Shown here piece by piece: positions 27,587 to 36,003 of a DNA stretch of 64,000 nt. The notes beneath the pieces are model-generated. The model saw nothing but the letters and a program-made list of their open reading frames with translations. It had not been told where the DNA came from and made no database searches. The DNA comes from Acidobacteriaceae bacterium (GTDB lineage: Bacteria > Acidobacteriota > Terriglobia > Terriglobales > Acidobacteriaceae). The stretch covers positions 248,001 through 312,000 of the forward strand of contig JAOAPN010000014.1 in assembly GCA_025462885.1 (NCBI GenBank), written 5' to 3'. The translations under genes were made by a program, and so were the position numbers. How positions within the stretch are numbered: position 1 is the first letter of the stretch; the number at the start of each line of letters is the position of its first letter.

Positions 27587-28033
27587 ATGAGGGTTGGTTT
27601 GATTGCGGCGATTTTGGTGGGGGTTGGTGGGGTTGCGTTTGGGCAGGGGGGTGGGAGCATGGCTGGAACTCCTGAGGGGGTCATGGCGCAGCCCAGGGTA
27701 TATGCATGGGGGGAGATGCCGGTGCGGAAAATGGCCAACGGTGGGGAGAGTCGCGACTCGGTGAAGGGGCGGTTGGCGAGTGGGGAGGCGGTGTCGGTGC
27801 ATGAGTCGGTGATGCCGGCGGGGATGAAGGCGAATCCTCAGCACGTGATTCAGCACTCGGAGATTATTACGGTGCTGGAGGGGACGGTGGCGTTCGAGCA
27901 TGGGACGGCGGCGGAGAAGGTGGGGGCCGGCGGGGTGATCTATGTGGCGATGGGGACCCTGCATACTTTGCACAATGTGGGGGATGGACCGGCGAAGTAT
28001 GTGGTGGTGGCGATTGGTGGGGATGTTCGGTGA
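27587..28033 (+). CDS. second exported cupin-domain protein
   Basis: Starting at the ATG at 27587, this protein of about 148 residues has a Sec signal peptide (MRVGLIAAILVGVGGVAFGQ). The cupin domain parallels the previous gene: PVRKMANGGESRD, MKANPQHVIQHSEIITVLEG as motif 1 and GAGGVIYVAMGTLHTLHNVG as motif 2. Motif 1 has fewer His than its neighbour, so metal binding may differ. An upstream in-frame ATG at 27563 lies in the end of the heptamer repeat and is not preferred. Confidence 0.78.
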   Translation: MRVGLIAAILVGVGGVAFGQGGGSMAGTPEGVMAQPRVYAWGEMPVRKMANGGESRDSVKGRLASGEAVSVHESVMPAGMKANPQHVIQHSEIITVLEGTVAFEHGTAAEKVGAGGVIYVAMGTLHTLHNVGDGPAKYVVVAIGGDVR

Positions 28034-28042
28034 GGAGAAACA

Positions 28043-28056
28043 GTTGTGAGTTGTGA
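28043..28056 (+). repeat. two GTTGTGA heptamers
   Basis: Two exact heptamers directly follow the second cupin gene. They belong to the same family as 27525-27566. Confidence 0.7.
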
Positions 28057-28080
28057 GTGTTCAGGCTGGGGGAGGAGTGC

Positions 28081-28137
28081 GGTCGTGCTGCGCACGATGC
28101 CCACCCATCGCAAGTGCGCGATGAATGGGGCACCCGG
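28081..28137 (+). repeat. dispersed repeat ending in TGGGGCACCCG, copy A
   Basis: This segment starts GGTCGTGCTGCGCACGATG and ends ATGGGGCACCCG. A second copy is at 34224-34284, and a shorter hairpin form with the same end is inside the meaB fusion gene at 36783. Internal palindromes (TGCGCA, CATCGC...GCGATG) are visible. It lies in the convergent space between the cupin gene and metG. Confidence 0.65.
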
Positions 28138-28151
28138 CTATAGTTGATTCA

Positions 28152-28210
28152 CTTACGCGAAGCGTCCAATACCCCACGAAGTGGCGCCTGCCCGGCGTCA
28201 GGGCGCCTTT
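28152..28210 (-). repeat. dispersed triple-hairpin repeat, copy 2
   Basis: This copy carries ACGCGAAGCGTCCAATACCC, then CACGAAGTGG and GGCGCC...GGGCGCC stems, matching the other five copies in reverse orientation. It lies 14 bases past the 3' end of metG, in a convergent intergenic space. Confidence 0.85.
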
Positions 28211-28223
28211 GTACTTGTAATGC

Positions 28224-30686
28224 CTAGCGGAGGCGGGAGCCTAGGGCTATTTCTTCGCCGAAGGTGGCGAGGACGGGTTTGCCGTTTTCGCCGTGGCTGG
28301 CGGCGAGGAGCATGCCGTGGGATTCGAGGCCGCGCATCTTGCGGGGGGCGAGGTTGGCGATGACGACGATGCGGCGGCCGATGAGGTCTTCCGGGGTGTA
28401 CCACTCGGCGATGCCGGAGAGGATCTGGCGCTTCTCGTAGCCGAGGTCGACTTCGAGGCGGAGCAGTTTATCGGCCTTGGGGATGCGTTCGGCGACGACG
28501 ATCTGGGCGACGCGGAGGTCGATCTTGACGAAGTCGTCGATGGCGATCTGTGGGGTGTTGGGAATGTCGGAGTGCGCAGCGGCGTTGGCGAAGACGCCGG
28601 AGGCCGGGGCTTCGGTGTGGGCCGGGGTGCCGGGGCGCTCGGTGGTGATGGACGAGCTGGCGGCGACGTGGGTACCGGAGCCGTGCTCGGTGAGGGCGCT
28701 GGTGCGGGGCGGTGCGGCGGGGTGGGTCGGGTCGTCGGAGATGGGCGCGGTGTGGGTGGTGCTCTCGTCGATGAGCTTCGAAGGGGATGGGGTGGCGGGA
28801 GATTCCATGTCGGTCATGATCTGGATGATTCCTTTGTCTGCTCGGGGGAAGATGGGGGCTAATGGGCCTAGTTTGGTGCCGGGTTTCAGGCCGCCCCATT
28901 GCAGGTCTTTTAGTTCGCCGTTCTTGGCGGCTTGTTCTATGTCGCCTAGGCCTAGTTGTGCCCAAACTTTGGCGGTTGCGTAGGGCATCACTGGATAGAG
29001 GAGCGCCGTGATGATGCGGATGGATTCGGCGGTCTTATAGAGCACCGTGTCGAATCGTTTTACGTCATCAGCCTCTGAAGATTTAGCGAGCTTCCATGGT
29101 TTATTTTCGCTGAAAAAGGTATCCGCAAGTCCGACAGATGATTGCACTGCAGTGATCACGCGCGTGAATCTGTAGTTATCGTATTCATCCGGCATGACAG
29201 AAACCACTACCGCGCAGCTAACTTCGAAACTAACGTTCCGTGTGGATACAAATTCTTCATCTGAGTTTGCGGGAGCAGGGACTATTCCATTGCAATTTTT
29301 CTCGATCATCGATAGAACTCGGCTGACGAGATTGCCGTATCCGTTGGCGAGATCGCTGTTGTAGCGTTGGACCAACGCGTCGAAGCTGAAGCTGCCGTCT
29401 GAGCCGAAGGGGATCTCGCGGAGGAGGAAGTAGCGGAGGATGTCGGAGGCGAAGAGGTCTTGCTGGTGCTTCCAGGCTTCGTCGGAGAGTTCAGGGCCGG
29501 GGAGGTCGGCGGGTTTGGGGAGCAGGGCTCCGAAGGCGTCGAGTATGGTTTCGGTGCGGACGATGTTGCCGCGGGATTTTGACATCTTCGAGTCTTCGAA
29601 GAGGAGCCAGCCGTTGGCTACTATGGAATTTGGGACCCACTTTTTGGCCCACTCGGAGTGTTCTTCGAGCGTGAGGATCGGGGGCGGCTGGTCGGGGGTG
29701 CGCTGGAGTTTTGGGTTCAGCGCGAGGAGGAACGCGGGCCAGTAGATGCAGTGGAAGCGGGTGATCTCCTTGCCTACGAGGTGGAGGTCGGCGGGCCAGT
29801 ATGTATTGAATTTCTTTATGTCTTCGGGGTCTTCGGAGCCGTAGCCTATGGCGGTCATGTAGTTGGCGAGGGCGTCGAGCCAGACGTAGATGACGTGGCT
29901 TTCATCGCCGGGGACGGGGATGCCCCAGTTGAAGGTGGTGCGGGAGATGGAGAGGTCTTTTAGGGCTCCGGGAACGTAATTATGGCCAGCTGACGACCTA
30001 ATTATTCTTCCCTCACTTTCTGCAATGTGCTGCGGGTTCTCTGCGTCGAGGCGTGGTGGTTCCCGGTCGTAGACTTCTGTCAAGACGGCATCAAACTTGC
30101 CGCGGAGGAAGCTTAGGACTTCGTTGCGGATGGCTTCGGGCTGGATGTGGAGTTGGCCGGACTCGATGAGGTCGATGACCGGGCGCTGGTATTCGGAGAG
30201 GCGGAAGAAGTAGTTTTCTTCGGTGACAGTCTCGGTGGGTTTGCCGTCGGGGCCGATGGTGCCGGGGGGGCCGTCGATGAACATCTCTTCGCCGACGGAG
30301 TACTGGCCGGTGTAGGAGCTGAGGTAGATGGCTCCGCGCGCTTCGAGGTCTTTCCAGAGCTTCTGGACGCCGCGCTTGTGGCGGTCGTCGGTGGTGCGGA
30401 TGTAATCGTCGTTGGTGATGCCCATGCGCTTCCAGAGATCGCGGAAGGTGGCGGAGACTTCGTCCGTAAACTGCTGCGGGGGGATGCCGGCCTTTTCGGC
30501 GGAGCGCTGGACCTTCTGGCCGTGCTCGTCGGTTCCGGTGAGGAAGAAGGTGTCGTCGCCGAGGAGGCGGTGACGGCGGGCGATCACGTCCGCGGCGATG
30601 GTCGAGTAGGCGTGACCGATGTGAGGGCGCGCGTTGACGTAGTAGATCGGGGTGGTGAGGTAGAACTTTTTGTTTGTTTCAGACAT
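28224..30686 (-). CDS. metG: methionyl-tRNA synthetase with C-terminal tRNA-binding domain
   Basis: This 820-residue enzyme charges tRNA-Met. The catalytic core has the HIGH motif (ARPHIGHAYST, residues 19-29) and KMSKS (DSKMSKSRGNI near 371-381). The anticodon-binding helices follow, then a low-complexity Thr/Pro/Ala linker at about 625-705. A C-terminal EMAP/Trbp111-like domain (DFVKIDLRVAQIVVAERIP...) ends the protein. The core lacks the four-Cys zinc set of E. coli MetG. The third-position composition drops visibly in two stretches (about 28990-29350 and 29980-30060), although the frame is intact. Confidence 0.95.
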   Translation of the reverse strand: MSETNKKFYLTTPIYYVNARPHIGHAYSTIAADVIARRHRLLGDDTFFLTGTDEHGQKVQRSAEKAGIPPQQFTDEVSATFRDLWKRMGITNDDYIRTTDDRHKRGVQKLWKDLEARGAIYLSSYTGQYSVGEEMFIDGPPGTIGPDGKPTETVTEENYFFRLSEYQRPVIDLIESGQLHIQPEAIRNEVLSFLRGKFDAVLTEVYDREPPRLDAENPQHIAESEGRIIRSSAGHNYVPGALKDLSISRTTFNWGIPVPGDESHVIYVWLDALANYMTAIGYGSEDPEDIKKFNTYWPADLHLVGKEITRFHCIYWPAFLLALNPKLQRTPDQPPPILTLEEHSEWAKKWVPNSIVANGWLLFEDSKMSKSRGNIVRTETILDAFGALLPKPADLPGPELSDEAWKHQQDLFASDILRYFLLREIPFGSDGSFSFDALVQRYNSDLANGYGNLVSRVLSMIEKNCNGIVPAPANSDEEFVSTRNVSFEVSCAVVVSVMPDEYDNYRFTRVITAVQSSVGLADTFFSENKPWKLAKSSEADDVKRFDTVLYKTAESIRIITALLYPVMPYATAKVWAQLGLGDIEQAAKNGELKDLQWGGLKPGTKLGPLAPIFPRADKGIIQIMTDMESPATPSPSKLIDESTTHTAPISDDPTHPAAPPRTSALTEHGSGTHVAASSSITTERPGTPAHTEAPASGVFANAAAHSDIPNTPQIAIDDFVKIDLRVAQIVVAERIPKADKLLRLEVDLGYEKRQILSGIAEWYTPEDLIGRRIVVIANLAPRKMRGLESHGMLLAASHGENGKPVLATFGEEIALGSRLR

Positions 30687-30742
30687 GAGTGGAGGCCAAG
30701 GTCAGTTTAGCAGTAGGGCAGTTGTGAGGATGAGATGCAAGT

Positions 30743-30796
30743 GCGCCCTGACGCCGGGCGGGCGCTACTTCGTAGGGTGTTGAACGCTTCGCGTGT
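30743..30796 (+). repeat. dispersed triple-hairpin repeat, copy 3
   Basis: Stems are GCGCCC...GGGCGC, CTACTTCGTAG and ACGCTTCGCGT, in the same order as copies 4-6. It lies in the space between the metG start and the 3' end of the GntR gene. Confidence 0.88.
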
Positions 30797-30833
30797 GAGG
30801 CTACTACTTTACAGCGATGAAGAATCTGCCTTA

Positions 30834-31610
30834 TCAACTTGGGGGGAGGTCGGTTTCGGCGTCCTGGGCCCGGCGGGCATCGTTGAGGTGTTCTTCCATG
30901 GTGCGGCGAGCCTGGATGGGGTTGCGGGACCGGATGGCGCGGAAGATCTCGCGGTGCTGCTCGGCGGATTCCTTGAGGTTCTGGGTGTGTTGGACGGTGT
31001 CGAGGCGGGCGTCGTAGAGGTTGGCGGTGATGGTCTCCATCAGGGCGCCGAGGATGGGGTTGCCGGAGGCGCGAGCGACCGTTCGGTGGAAGCGGACGTC
31101 GTGGATGAGGTACTCCTGCGGGTCGTCGAGGGCGGCGTACATCTCGGCGACCTCTTCGGCCAGTTCGGCGATGTGCTCGTCGGTGGCGCGTTCGGCGGCG
31201 AGGGCGGCTACGTTGGCTTCGAGGACGAGGCGAGCCTCGAACATCTGCCAGGGAAGGAAGCCGTGGAGGACCCCGAGGACGGTGAGGGAACTGGAGTCGA
31301 GGGCGGGTGGGCCGGAGGAGACGAAGGTTCCGGCTCCGTGGCGGGACTTCAGAACGCCCATGGCGGAGAGGAAGCCGATGCCGGCGCGGAGGCTGGAGCG
31401 GCTGATCTTGAGCTTGCGGGCCAGCTCACGCTCGGGGGGAAGGCGGTCGCCTGGATGGACCTCTCCGGAGGCGATGAGGGCTCGAACGTGATCGACGACC
31501 TGCATGGTGAGCTGGCTGTGGCCAGTGCTCTCTTCTGCAACCTCTTTATGTGCCTCTTTTTTCACGGCGAAACAGGCTCCTGATTCGAAATCTGGAGAAG
31601 GGTAACACAC
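30834..31610 (-). CDS. GntR/FadR-family transcriptional regulator
   Basis: This protein of up to 258 residues has an N-terminal winged helix (VVDHVRALIASGEVHPGDRLP and PPERELARKLKISRSSLRAGI regions) and a C-terminal FCD/FadR helical domain with likely metal His residues in IHDVRFHRTVARASGN and EQHREIFRAI. FadR-type regulators with this domain usually sense organic acids or sugars acids. It lies directly downstream of, and divergent in function from, an MFS hexuronate-type transporter on the same strand, so local control of that gene is likely. A GTG at 31565 is an alternative start. Confidence 0.9.
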   Translation of the reverse strand: MCYPSPDFESGACFAVKKEAHKEVAEESTGHSQLTMQVVDHVRALIASGEVHPGDRLPPERELARKLKISRSSLRAGIGFLSAMGVLKSRHGAGTFVSSGPPALDSSSLTVLGVLHGFLPWQMFEARLVLEANVAALAAERATDEHIAELAEEVAEMYAALDDPQEYLIHDVRFHRTVARASGNPILGALMETITANLYDARLDTVQHTQNLKESAEQHREIFRAIRSRNPIQARRTMEEHLNDARRAQDAETDLPPS

Positions 31611-31696
31611 GGGGATGAAGCAAGCGCGAGGCTTAGGTGCGGGGTACGAGGATGGACCAACCGGGTCTCCTCGTACCCCCGCACCCCGTGCTGCGA

Positions 31697-33055
31697 TTAG
31701 GCGGACTGGGTCTGCTTGACGCCCAGTCTCGGGACCAGGAGCTGGAAGATGGCCAGGGCTACGACATACGCTCCGGCTGCCATGGAAAAGACGAGCAGTT
31801 GGTGGAGGGAGAGGTTGCGCTTGACGATCCAGGTAAAGCAGGCTCCGCCGATGGCTCCGGCTGCTCCGCCGATGCCGACGACGGTGGAGACGGCGGTGGA
31901 GGGGAACATATCAGCGGGGGTGGAGAAGAGGTTGGCGCTCCAGCCCTGGTGCGCGGCGGCGGCGAGCGCAATGAGCAGCGTTGCAGGCCAGGCGTTGGTG
32001 GGGAAGAGCTGGCTCATGTGCGGGACGAAGACTACGGGCAGCACGCAGAGCGCGGTGATGAGCATCGCCGACTTGCGTCCACGGTTGGTGGAGTAGCCGC
32101 GGTTCATCAGTGTGCCGGAGAGGGAGCCTCCGGCGATGGAGCCGACCGAGGAGATCATGTAGACGGCGACGATGTACCAGTAGGCGTCCTTGAGGCTGAG
32201 GCTGTAGTTGCGATTGAGGAACTGGGGCAGATAGAAGAGATAGAACCACCAGACGCCGTCGGTGAGGAACTTGCCGATGGCGAAGGCGTAGAGGCCGGGG
32301 CGCTGGACGAGGGCGGAGAGGGGGATGGCTCCGCCACCGGTGGTTTCGGAGGCAAAGTCGGCCTGCAGGTTGGCCTGGGTCATGGTGGAGCCGCGACGCA
32401 GGCGGTTATAGGGGAACAGCAGCCAGAGGACGAGCCACAGCATTCCCATGGAGCCGGTGGTGATGAAGGCGGCGCGCCATCCCCACTGGGCGGTCACGAT
32501 GGGGATGAGGGCGGGAGCGATGAGGGCGGAGGCGTTGGAGCCGGAGTTGAAGAGGCCGACGGCCTTGCCGCGCTCCTGGGTGGGGAACCACTCGCTGACA
32601 GCCTTGATGGCGGCGGGGAAGTTGCCGGACTCGCCGATGCCGAGGAAGATGCGGGCGATGCAGAAGCCGGCAACCGACATGACCAGGGAGTGGCTCATCG
32701 AGGCGAGTCCCCAGACGAGGATGGCGATGGCGTAGCCGGTCTTGGTGCCGAGCTTGTCGATCATGCGGCCAGCGAAGAGGAAGCCGGCTCCGTATGCGAT
32801 CTGAAAGTAGATGAGGACGTTGCCGAAGTTGTTGTCGAAGACGGGCTGATGGAACTTGTCCGCCAGCGGATCCCAACCCATGAAGGGAACGTTGTGGAGC
32901 ATCGGCTCGACGAGCCCGAAGACGTTGCGATCCATGTAATTGATGGTGGTCGCCAGAAAGAGCAGGAAGCAGACGAACCACCGGGTGTTGGGATTGGAAG
33001 CCTCACTGGAGAATCCAGTATTGGGATTGGAGAATGAGGCGGGCGTCGTCGACAT
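31697..33055 (-). CDS. MFS transporter, ExuT/hexuronate-like
   Basis: This permease of about 452 residues has twelve predicted membrane helices. Family features are NYMDRNVFG near the first helix, GRMIDKLGTKTGYA in the helix 2-3 loop, and RIFLGIGESGNFPAAIKAVSEWFP near helix 4-5. These are typical of anion:cation symporters for hexuronates or glucarate. The ATG at 33055 is preferred; an earlier ATG adds 18 residues. The N-terminal leader has a small internal repeat (SNPNTGF / SNPNTRW). The GntR gene lies 87 bases downstream. Confidence 0.9.
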   Translation of the reverse strand: MSTTPASFSNPNTGFSSEASNPNTRWFVCFLLFLATTINYMDRNVFGLVEPMLHNVPFMGWDPLADKFHQPVFDNNFGNVLIYFQIAYGAGFLFAGRMIDKLGTKTGYAIAILVWGLASMSHSLVMSVAGFCIARIFLGIGESGNFPAAIKAVSEWFPTQERGKAVGLFNSGSNASALIAPALIPIVTAQWGWRAAFITTGSMGMLWLVLWLLFPYNRLRRGSTMTQANLQADFASETTGGGAIPLSALVQRPGLYAFAIGKFLTDGVWWFYLFYLPQFLNRNYSLSLKDAYWYIVAVYMISSVGSIAGGSLSGTLMNRGYSTNRGRKSAMLITALCVLPVVFVPHMSQLFPTNAWPATLLIALAAAAHQGWSANLFSTPADMFPSTAVSTVVGIGGAAGAIGGACFTWIVKRNLSLHQLLVFSMAAGAYVVALAIFQLLVPRLGVKQTQSA

Positions 33056-33109
33056 AGCGGAGGCACTCCGTGGTTCAGATAGGTTCAAATGGGTGCTGAT
33101 GCGGTACAA

Positions 33110-33422
33110 ATGGTTGGACCATCGCCGCCTGGACTTGTGTCGCTACCAGATTTTTTGCTGCAGACGGGTCGAGGATGAGGATAGCTGCTTGTGGGATGTA
33201 GGTGTCAAGCCGGGGTTGCGGATGGCTGGAACTGGTAGAGCCACCGAAGCTTCCCCCTTGGTGCAGATTCCGATGGCATTTGAGAGTCTGGTGAGAGTTA
33301 CGTATGCGGAGTTCAACTTGGGCGAGGAACAGGCGAAACACTACGGGGCGAAGGTATATCTGGCGGGGAAGGATGGATGGGACCCTGCGGCGGTGAAATA
33401 GTGCTCGCCGGTCAGCGCGATT
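33110..33422. other. intergenic stretch with a possible gene remnant
   Basis: A plus-strand frame at 33223-33402 could encode about 59 residues (VRVTYAEFNLGEEQAKHYGAK-like; ends GKDGWDPAAVK). It looks protein-like at its C-terminal half, but has no clear ribosome site and no recognised family. It may be the tail of a lost gene upstream of the transporter. Nothing else is seen here. Confidence 0.3.
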
Positions 33423-34091
33423 TCAGAGGGAGAATTGTCTCCTGGTCGCTCGAAGCCAGAGTTCAATGACTACGACGTTGATGGAGAAGCCGATCCAGAA
33501 AGCGATCCCGAAGAATTGTTCCAGGGAGAGATGGGTCATGCGGCTGGTTGCGAAGAAGAATCCCATGACGGGACGCGTTGTTGCGATTCCGAGCAGGATC
33601 GCGACGGCCCGGGTGAGCCAAAGGCGCTTAAGAACGATGTCTCCTGAGCGCCGGTAGCTGTAAGCGCGCGCGAGCGAAAGCAGGAACGCTGTATCGAAGA
33701 CGAGGACTGCGGAACGCTCGATCCAGCCGCCGACGGCGTAGAGGCTCATCGCGTATGCGGTGATGCCGACGATGACTCCCAGGGGAAAAAGAATGCGTTC
33801 GGGCCACACTGCGTCCCGGGTGGTCCGGAGGAACGCAAACGGAGCGATTGCGACGAAGAGCAGAGCTGGAATGATGTGGCCCAGGGTGAGCACCGCGTGG
33901 GAGGCGAAGGCGGAGTCGAGCTGGGTGAACTGTGTTGCATTGGAACTGGAGGTTGGATTCGCGAGGGTGACGATGCGCCGGACCACCACTGCTATGGCGA
34001 TAAAGGTGCAGATCCAGAAGGCTCCGCGGAGCCAGAATGGAGCGTTCTGGATGGGGTGTCCGGGAGGAGTGGTAGTGTTCTGGTAGCTCAT
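33423..34091 (-). CDS. predicted multi-pass membrane protein
   Basis: This 222-residue protein has about six hydrophobic segments, such as GAFWICTFIAIAVVVRRIV, LGHIIPALLFVAIAPFAFL and ILFPLGVIVGITAYAMSLY. The spacing and HxxxxxLF pattern resemble small membrane proteins of the DUF2306 kind, but I am not certain of the family. It has an ATG start and no close partner. Its function is unknown. Confidence 0.65.
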   Translation of the reverse strand: MSYQNTTTPPGHPIQNAPFWLRGAFWICTFIAIAVVVRRIVTLANPTSSSNATQFTQLDSAFASHAVLTLGHIIPALLFVAIAPFAFLRTTRDAVWPERILFPLGVIVGITAYAMSLYAVGGWIERSAVLVFDTAFLLSLARAYSYRRSGDIVLKRLWLTRAVAILLGIATTRPVMGFFFATSRMTHLSLEQFFGIAFWIGFSINVVVIELWLRATRRQFSL

Positions 34092-34223
34092 CGCTGGGGC
34101 CTCAACTGTCTGGCAACAGGTTACGCCTGGCGATCTGCTGGTTCAAGGTGATTCAGTGGATGGGTATCGGCAAGGATGGCAGCGGGCTGGTCGCTTTGGG
34201 CTGCGATTCCTGGGAGTAATGAC

Positions 34224-34284
34224 GGTCGTGCTTTGCATGATGCCCACCCTATCGCGATGAAACTGCGAAAGGATGGGGCACCCG
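34224..34284 (+). repeat. dispersed repeat ending in TGGGGCACCCG, copy B
   Basis: This copy starts GGTCGTGCTTTGCATGATG and ends GATGGGGCACCCG, parallel to copy A at 28081. Internal parts differ slightly. It lies between the membrane protein gene and the 3' end of the fucosidase gene. Confidence 0.65.
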
Positions 34285-34335
34285 CTTTGTGGTTTTGTAG
34301 TGGCCTGAGTGTCGGCTTTTTGCTTTGCCGATGGG

Positions 34336-35787
34336 CTATTTGGTGGCGGTTTTGAGTACTACGACAGTAGCGATTGAGTCGAGTGGTTTGGAGGGGAGTT
34401 GGATGTCGAGTCCAGCCCCGGAGGGAGTGATTTTGAGGGGCGTCTGGGAGGCGTCTGCCAGCAGGTAGGCGCTGGTTACGGTGCGGGGCAGCTTGTCGAG
34501 GTGGAAGGTAGAGTTTGCCGGCCAGGTGAAGACCTCGAGGTAGATCTTGTCCGCCTTGGTGGTGGAGCGCCAGTTCCAGGTGGGGATGAATTTGGGCTTG
34601 CCGTTCTTGTCTTTTTCGGTGGGGCTGAAGGCGCCGGCCTCTGAGCCGAAGAGGGTGGGCTGGGTGTCGTAGATGGCTTCGCCGTTGGTGCTGAGCCACT
34701 GGCCTACCTGGTGGAGGCGTTCGATCTCGGGTGCGGGGACGTTGCCCTTGGAGTCAGGCCCGATGTTGAGGAGGTAGTTTCCGCCCTTGCTGGCGATGTC
34801 GACGAGATTGCGGACGAGGGTCTCAGTGGACTTGAAGTTGGTGTCGAAGGACTTGAAGCCCCAGGTATCGTTCATGGTCATGCAGGCCTCCCAGTCGCGG
34901 CCAGGATAGCCTTGCGGCGGGATGTACTGCTCGGGAGTCTCAGTGTCGCCCTTGTAGGTGCCGCCGAGGCGGTTGTTCCAAATGAGGTTGGGGTGCTGGT
35001 TGAGGAGCTGGACCACTTCGGCGGAGCGCTCAGGCGTCATGGCCTTGCCGGGGGTGTCGAACCAGACGACGACGGGGTAGTCCTTGTAGTTCTCGAGGAG
35101 TTCCTTGATCTGGGGGATGGATTTGTTCTTGAGGTAGTCGTCGAAGCTGCCGTCCTGGGCTTTATCCCAGTGGCCGTTCTCCTTGTTGTGGTCGCCACGG
35201 ACGGCTGCGCCGCCGCCGGGGGCGGTCCAGTCCTGCGACTGCGAGTAGTAGAAGCCGAGTTTGACGCCTTGTTTGCGGCACTCTTCGGCGAGCTCTTTGA
35301 GGGGATCGCGCTTGAAGGAGGTAGCGGCGACGATATTGAAGGGGTCGACCTTGGAGTCGAACATGGCGAAGCCGTCGTGATGCTTGGCGGTGATGACGAT
35401 GTACTTCATGCCGGCGGATTTGGCGAGGGCGACGATGTCGTGGGCGCTGAAGGCGGTGGGATTGAAGTCCTTGGCGAAGGCCTTGTAGTCGGCGACGGGG
35501 ATGGAGAGGTCGTTCATGATCCACTCGCCGATGTGGGTGGTGCGCTGGCCGTGCCATTCTCCTGCGGGAATGGAGTAGAGGCCCCAGTGAATGAACATGC
35601 CGAAGCGGGCTTCGCGCCACCACTTCATGCGGGCGTCGCGCTGGGCGGCGGTTTCGTTGTCCTGGATGGCGGGGACGGGATGGGTGGTGGGGGTGGCGTC
35701 GGCTTTGCTGCCTTCGAGCTGGGCATGCGTGAAGGCTGCAGAAGATAGGAGGAGGGCTGCGGTCAGGGTGAGGCGGAGTTTATTCAA
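34336..35787 (-). CDS. alpha-L-fucosidase (GH29), exported
   Basis: This 483-residue glycoside hydrolase removes terminal alpha-L-fucose. A TTG start at 35787 gives a clean signal peptide (MNKLRLTLTAALLLSSAAF, cleaved after THA). GH29 motifs are ARFGMFIHWGLYS near 65, YIVITAKHHDGFAMFDS near 128, and GVKLGFYYSQSQDW near 175. The likely nucleophile Asp is in VVVWFDTPG near 240. The family tail WLSTNGEAIYDT is present. A longer upstream in-frame extension exists but lacks coding character. Together with the sugar-type transporter and GntR regulator it suggests plant or fungal polysaccharide use. Confidence 0.92.
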   Translation of the reverse strand: MNKLRLTLTAALLLSSAAFTHAQLEGSKADATPTTHPVPAIQDNETAAQRDARMKWWREARFGMFIHWGLYSIPAGEWHGQRTTHIGEWIMNDLSIPVADYKAFAKDFNPTAFSAHDIVALAKSAGMKYIVITAKHHDGFAMFDSKVDPFNIVAATSFKRDPLKELAEECRKQGVKLGFYYSQSQDWTAPGGGAAVRGDHNKENGHWDKAQDGSFDDYLKNKSIPQIKELLENYKDYPVVVWFDTPGKAMTPERSAEVVQLLNQHPNLIWNNRLGGTYKGDTETPEQYIPPQGYPGRDWEACMTMNDTWGFKSFDTNFKSTETLVRNLVDIASKGGNYLLNIGPDSKGNVPAPEIERLHQVGQWLSTNGEAIYDTQPTLFGSEAGAFSPTEKDKNGKPKFIPTWNWRSTTKADKIYLEVFTWPANSTFHLDKLPRTVTSAYLLADASQTPLKITPSGAGLDIQLPSKPLDSIATVVVLKTATK

Positions 35788-36003
35788 GACGGTTCCTCGG
35801 GTTGAGCTGTTGGCCTCGAAATTGTAAGGGAGGAAAGGGTGGGTGGTCATGTGTTTCAAATTTTTATTTGTGAAATATATTTTTTGCGGGGAGGAAGGTT
35901 GGGGCGGGAGCGGGCCGGTGGGTTGCTCCGGTTCGCGGCGAATGACAGGCGGCGGGCGGGAGCAGGGATAGATGCGGAAGGCCTGCGCGGTATCATCGCT
36001 GAC

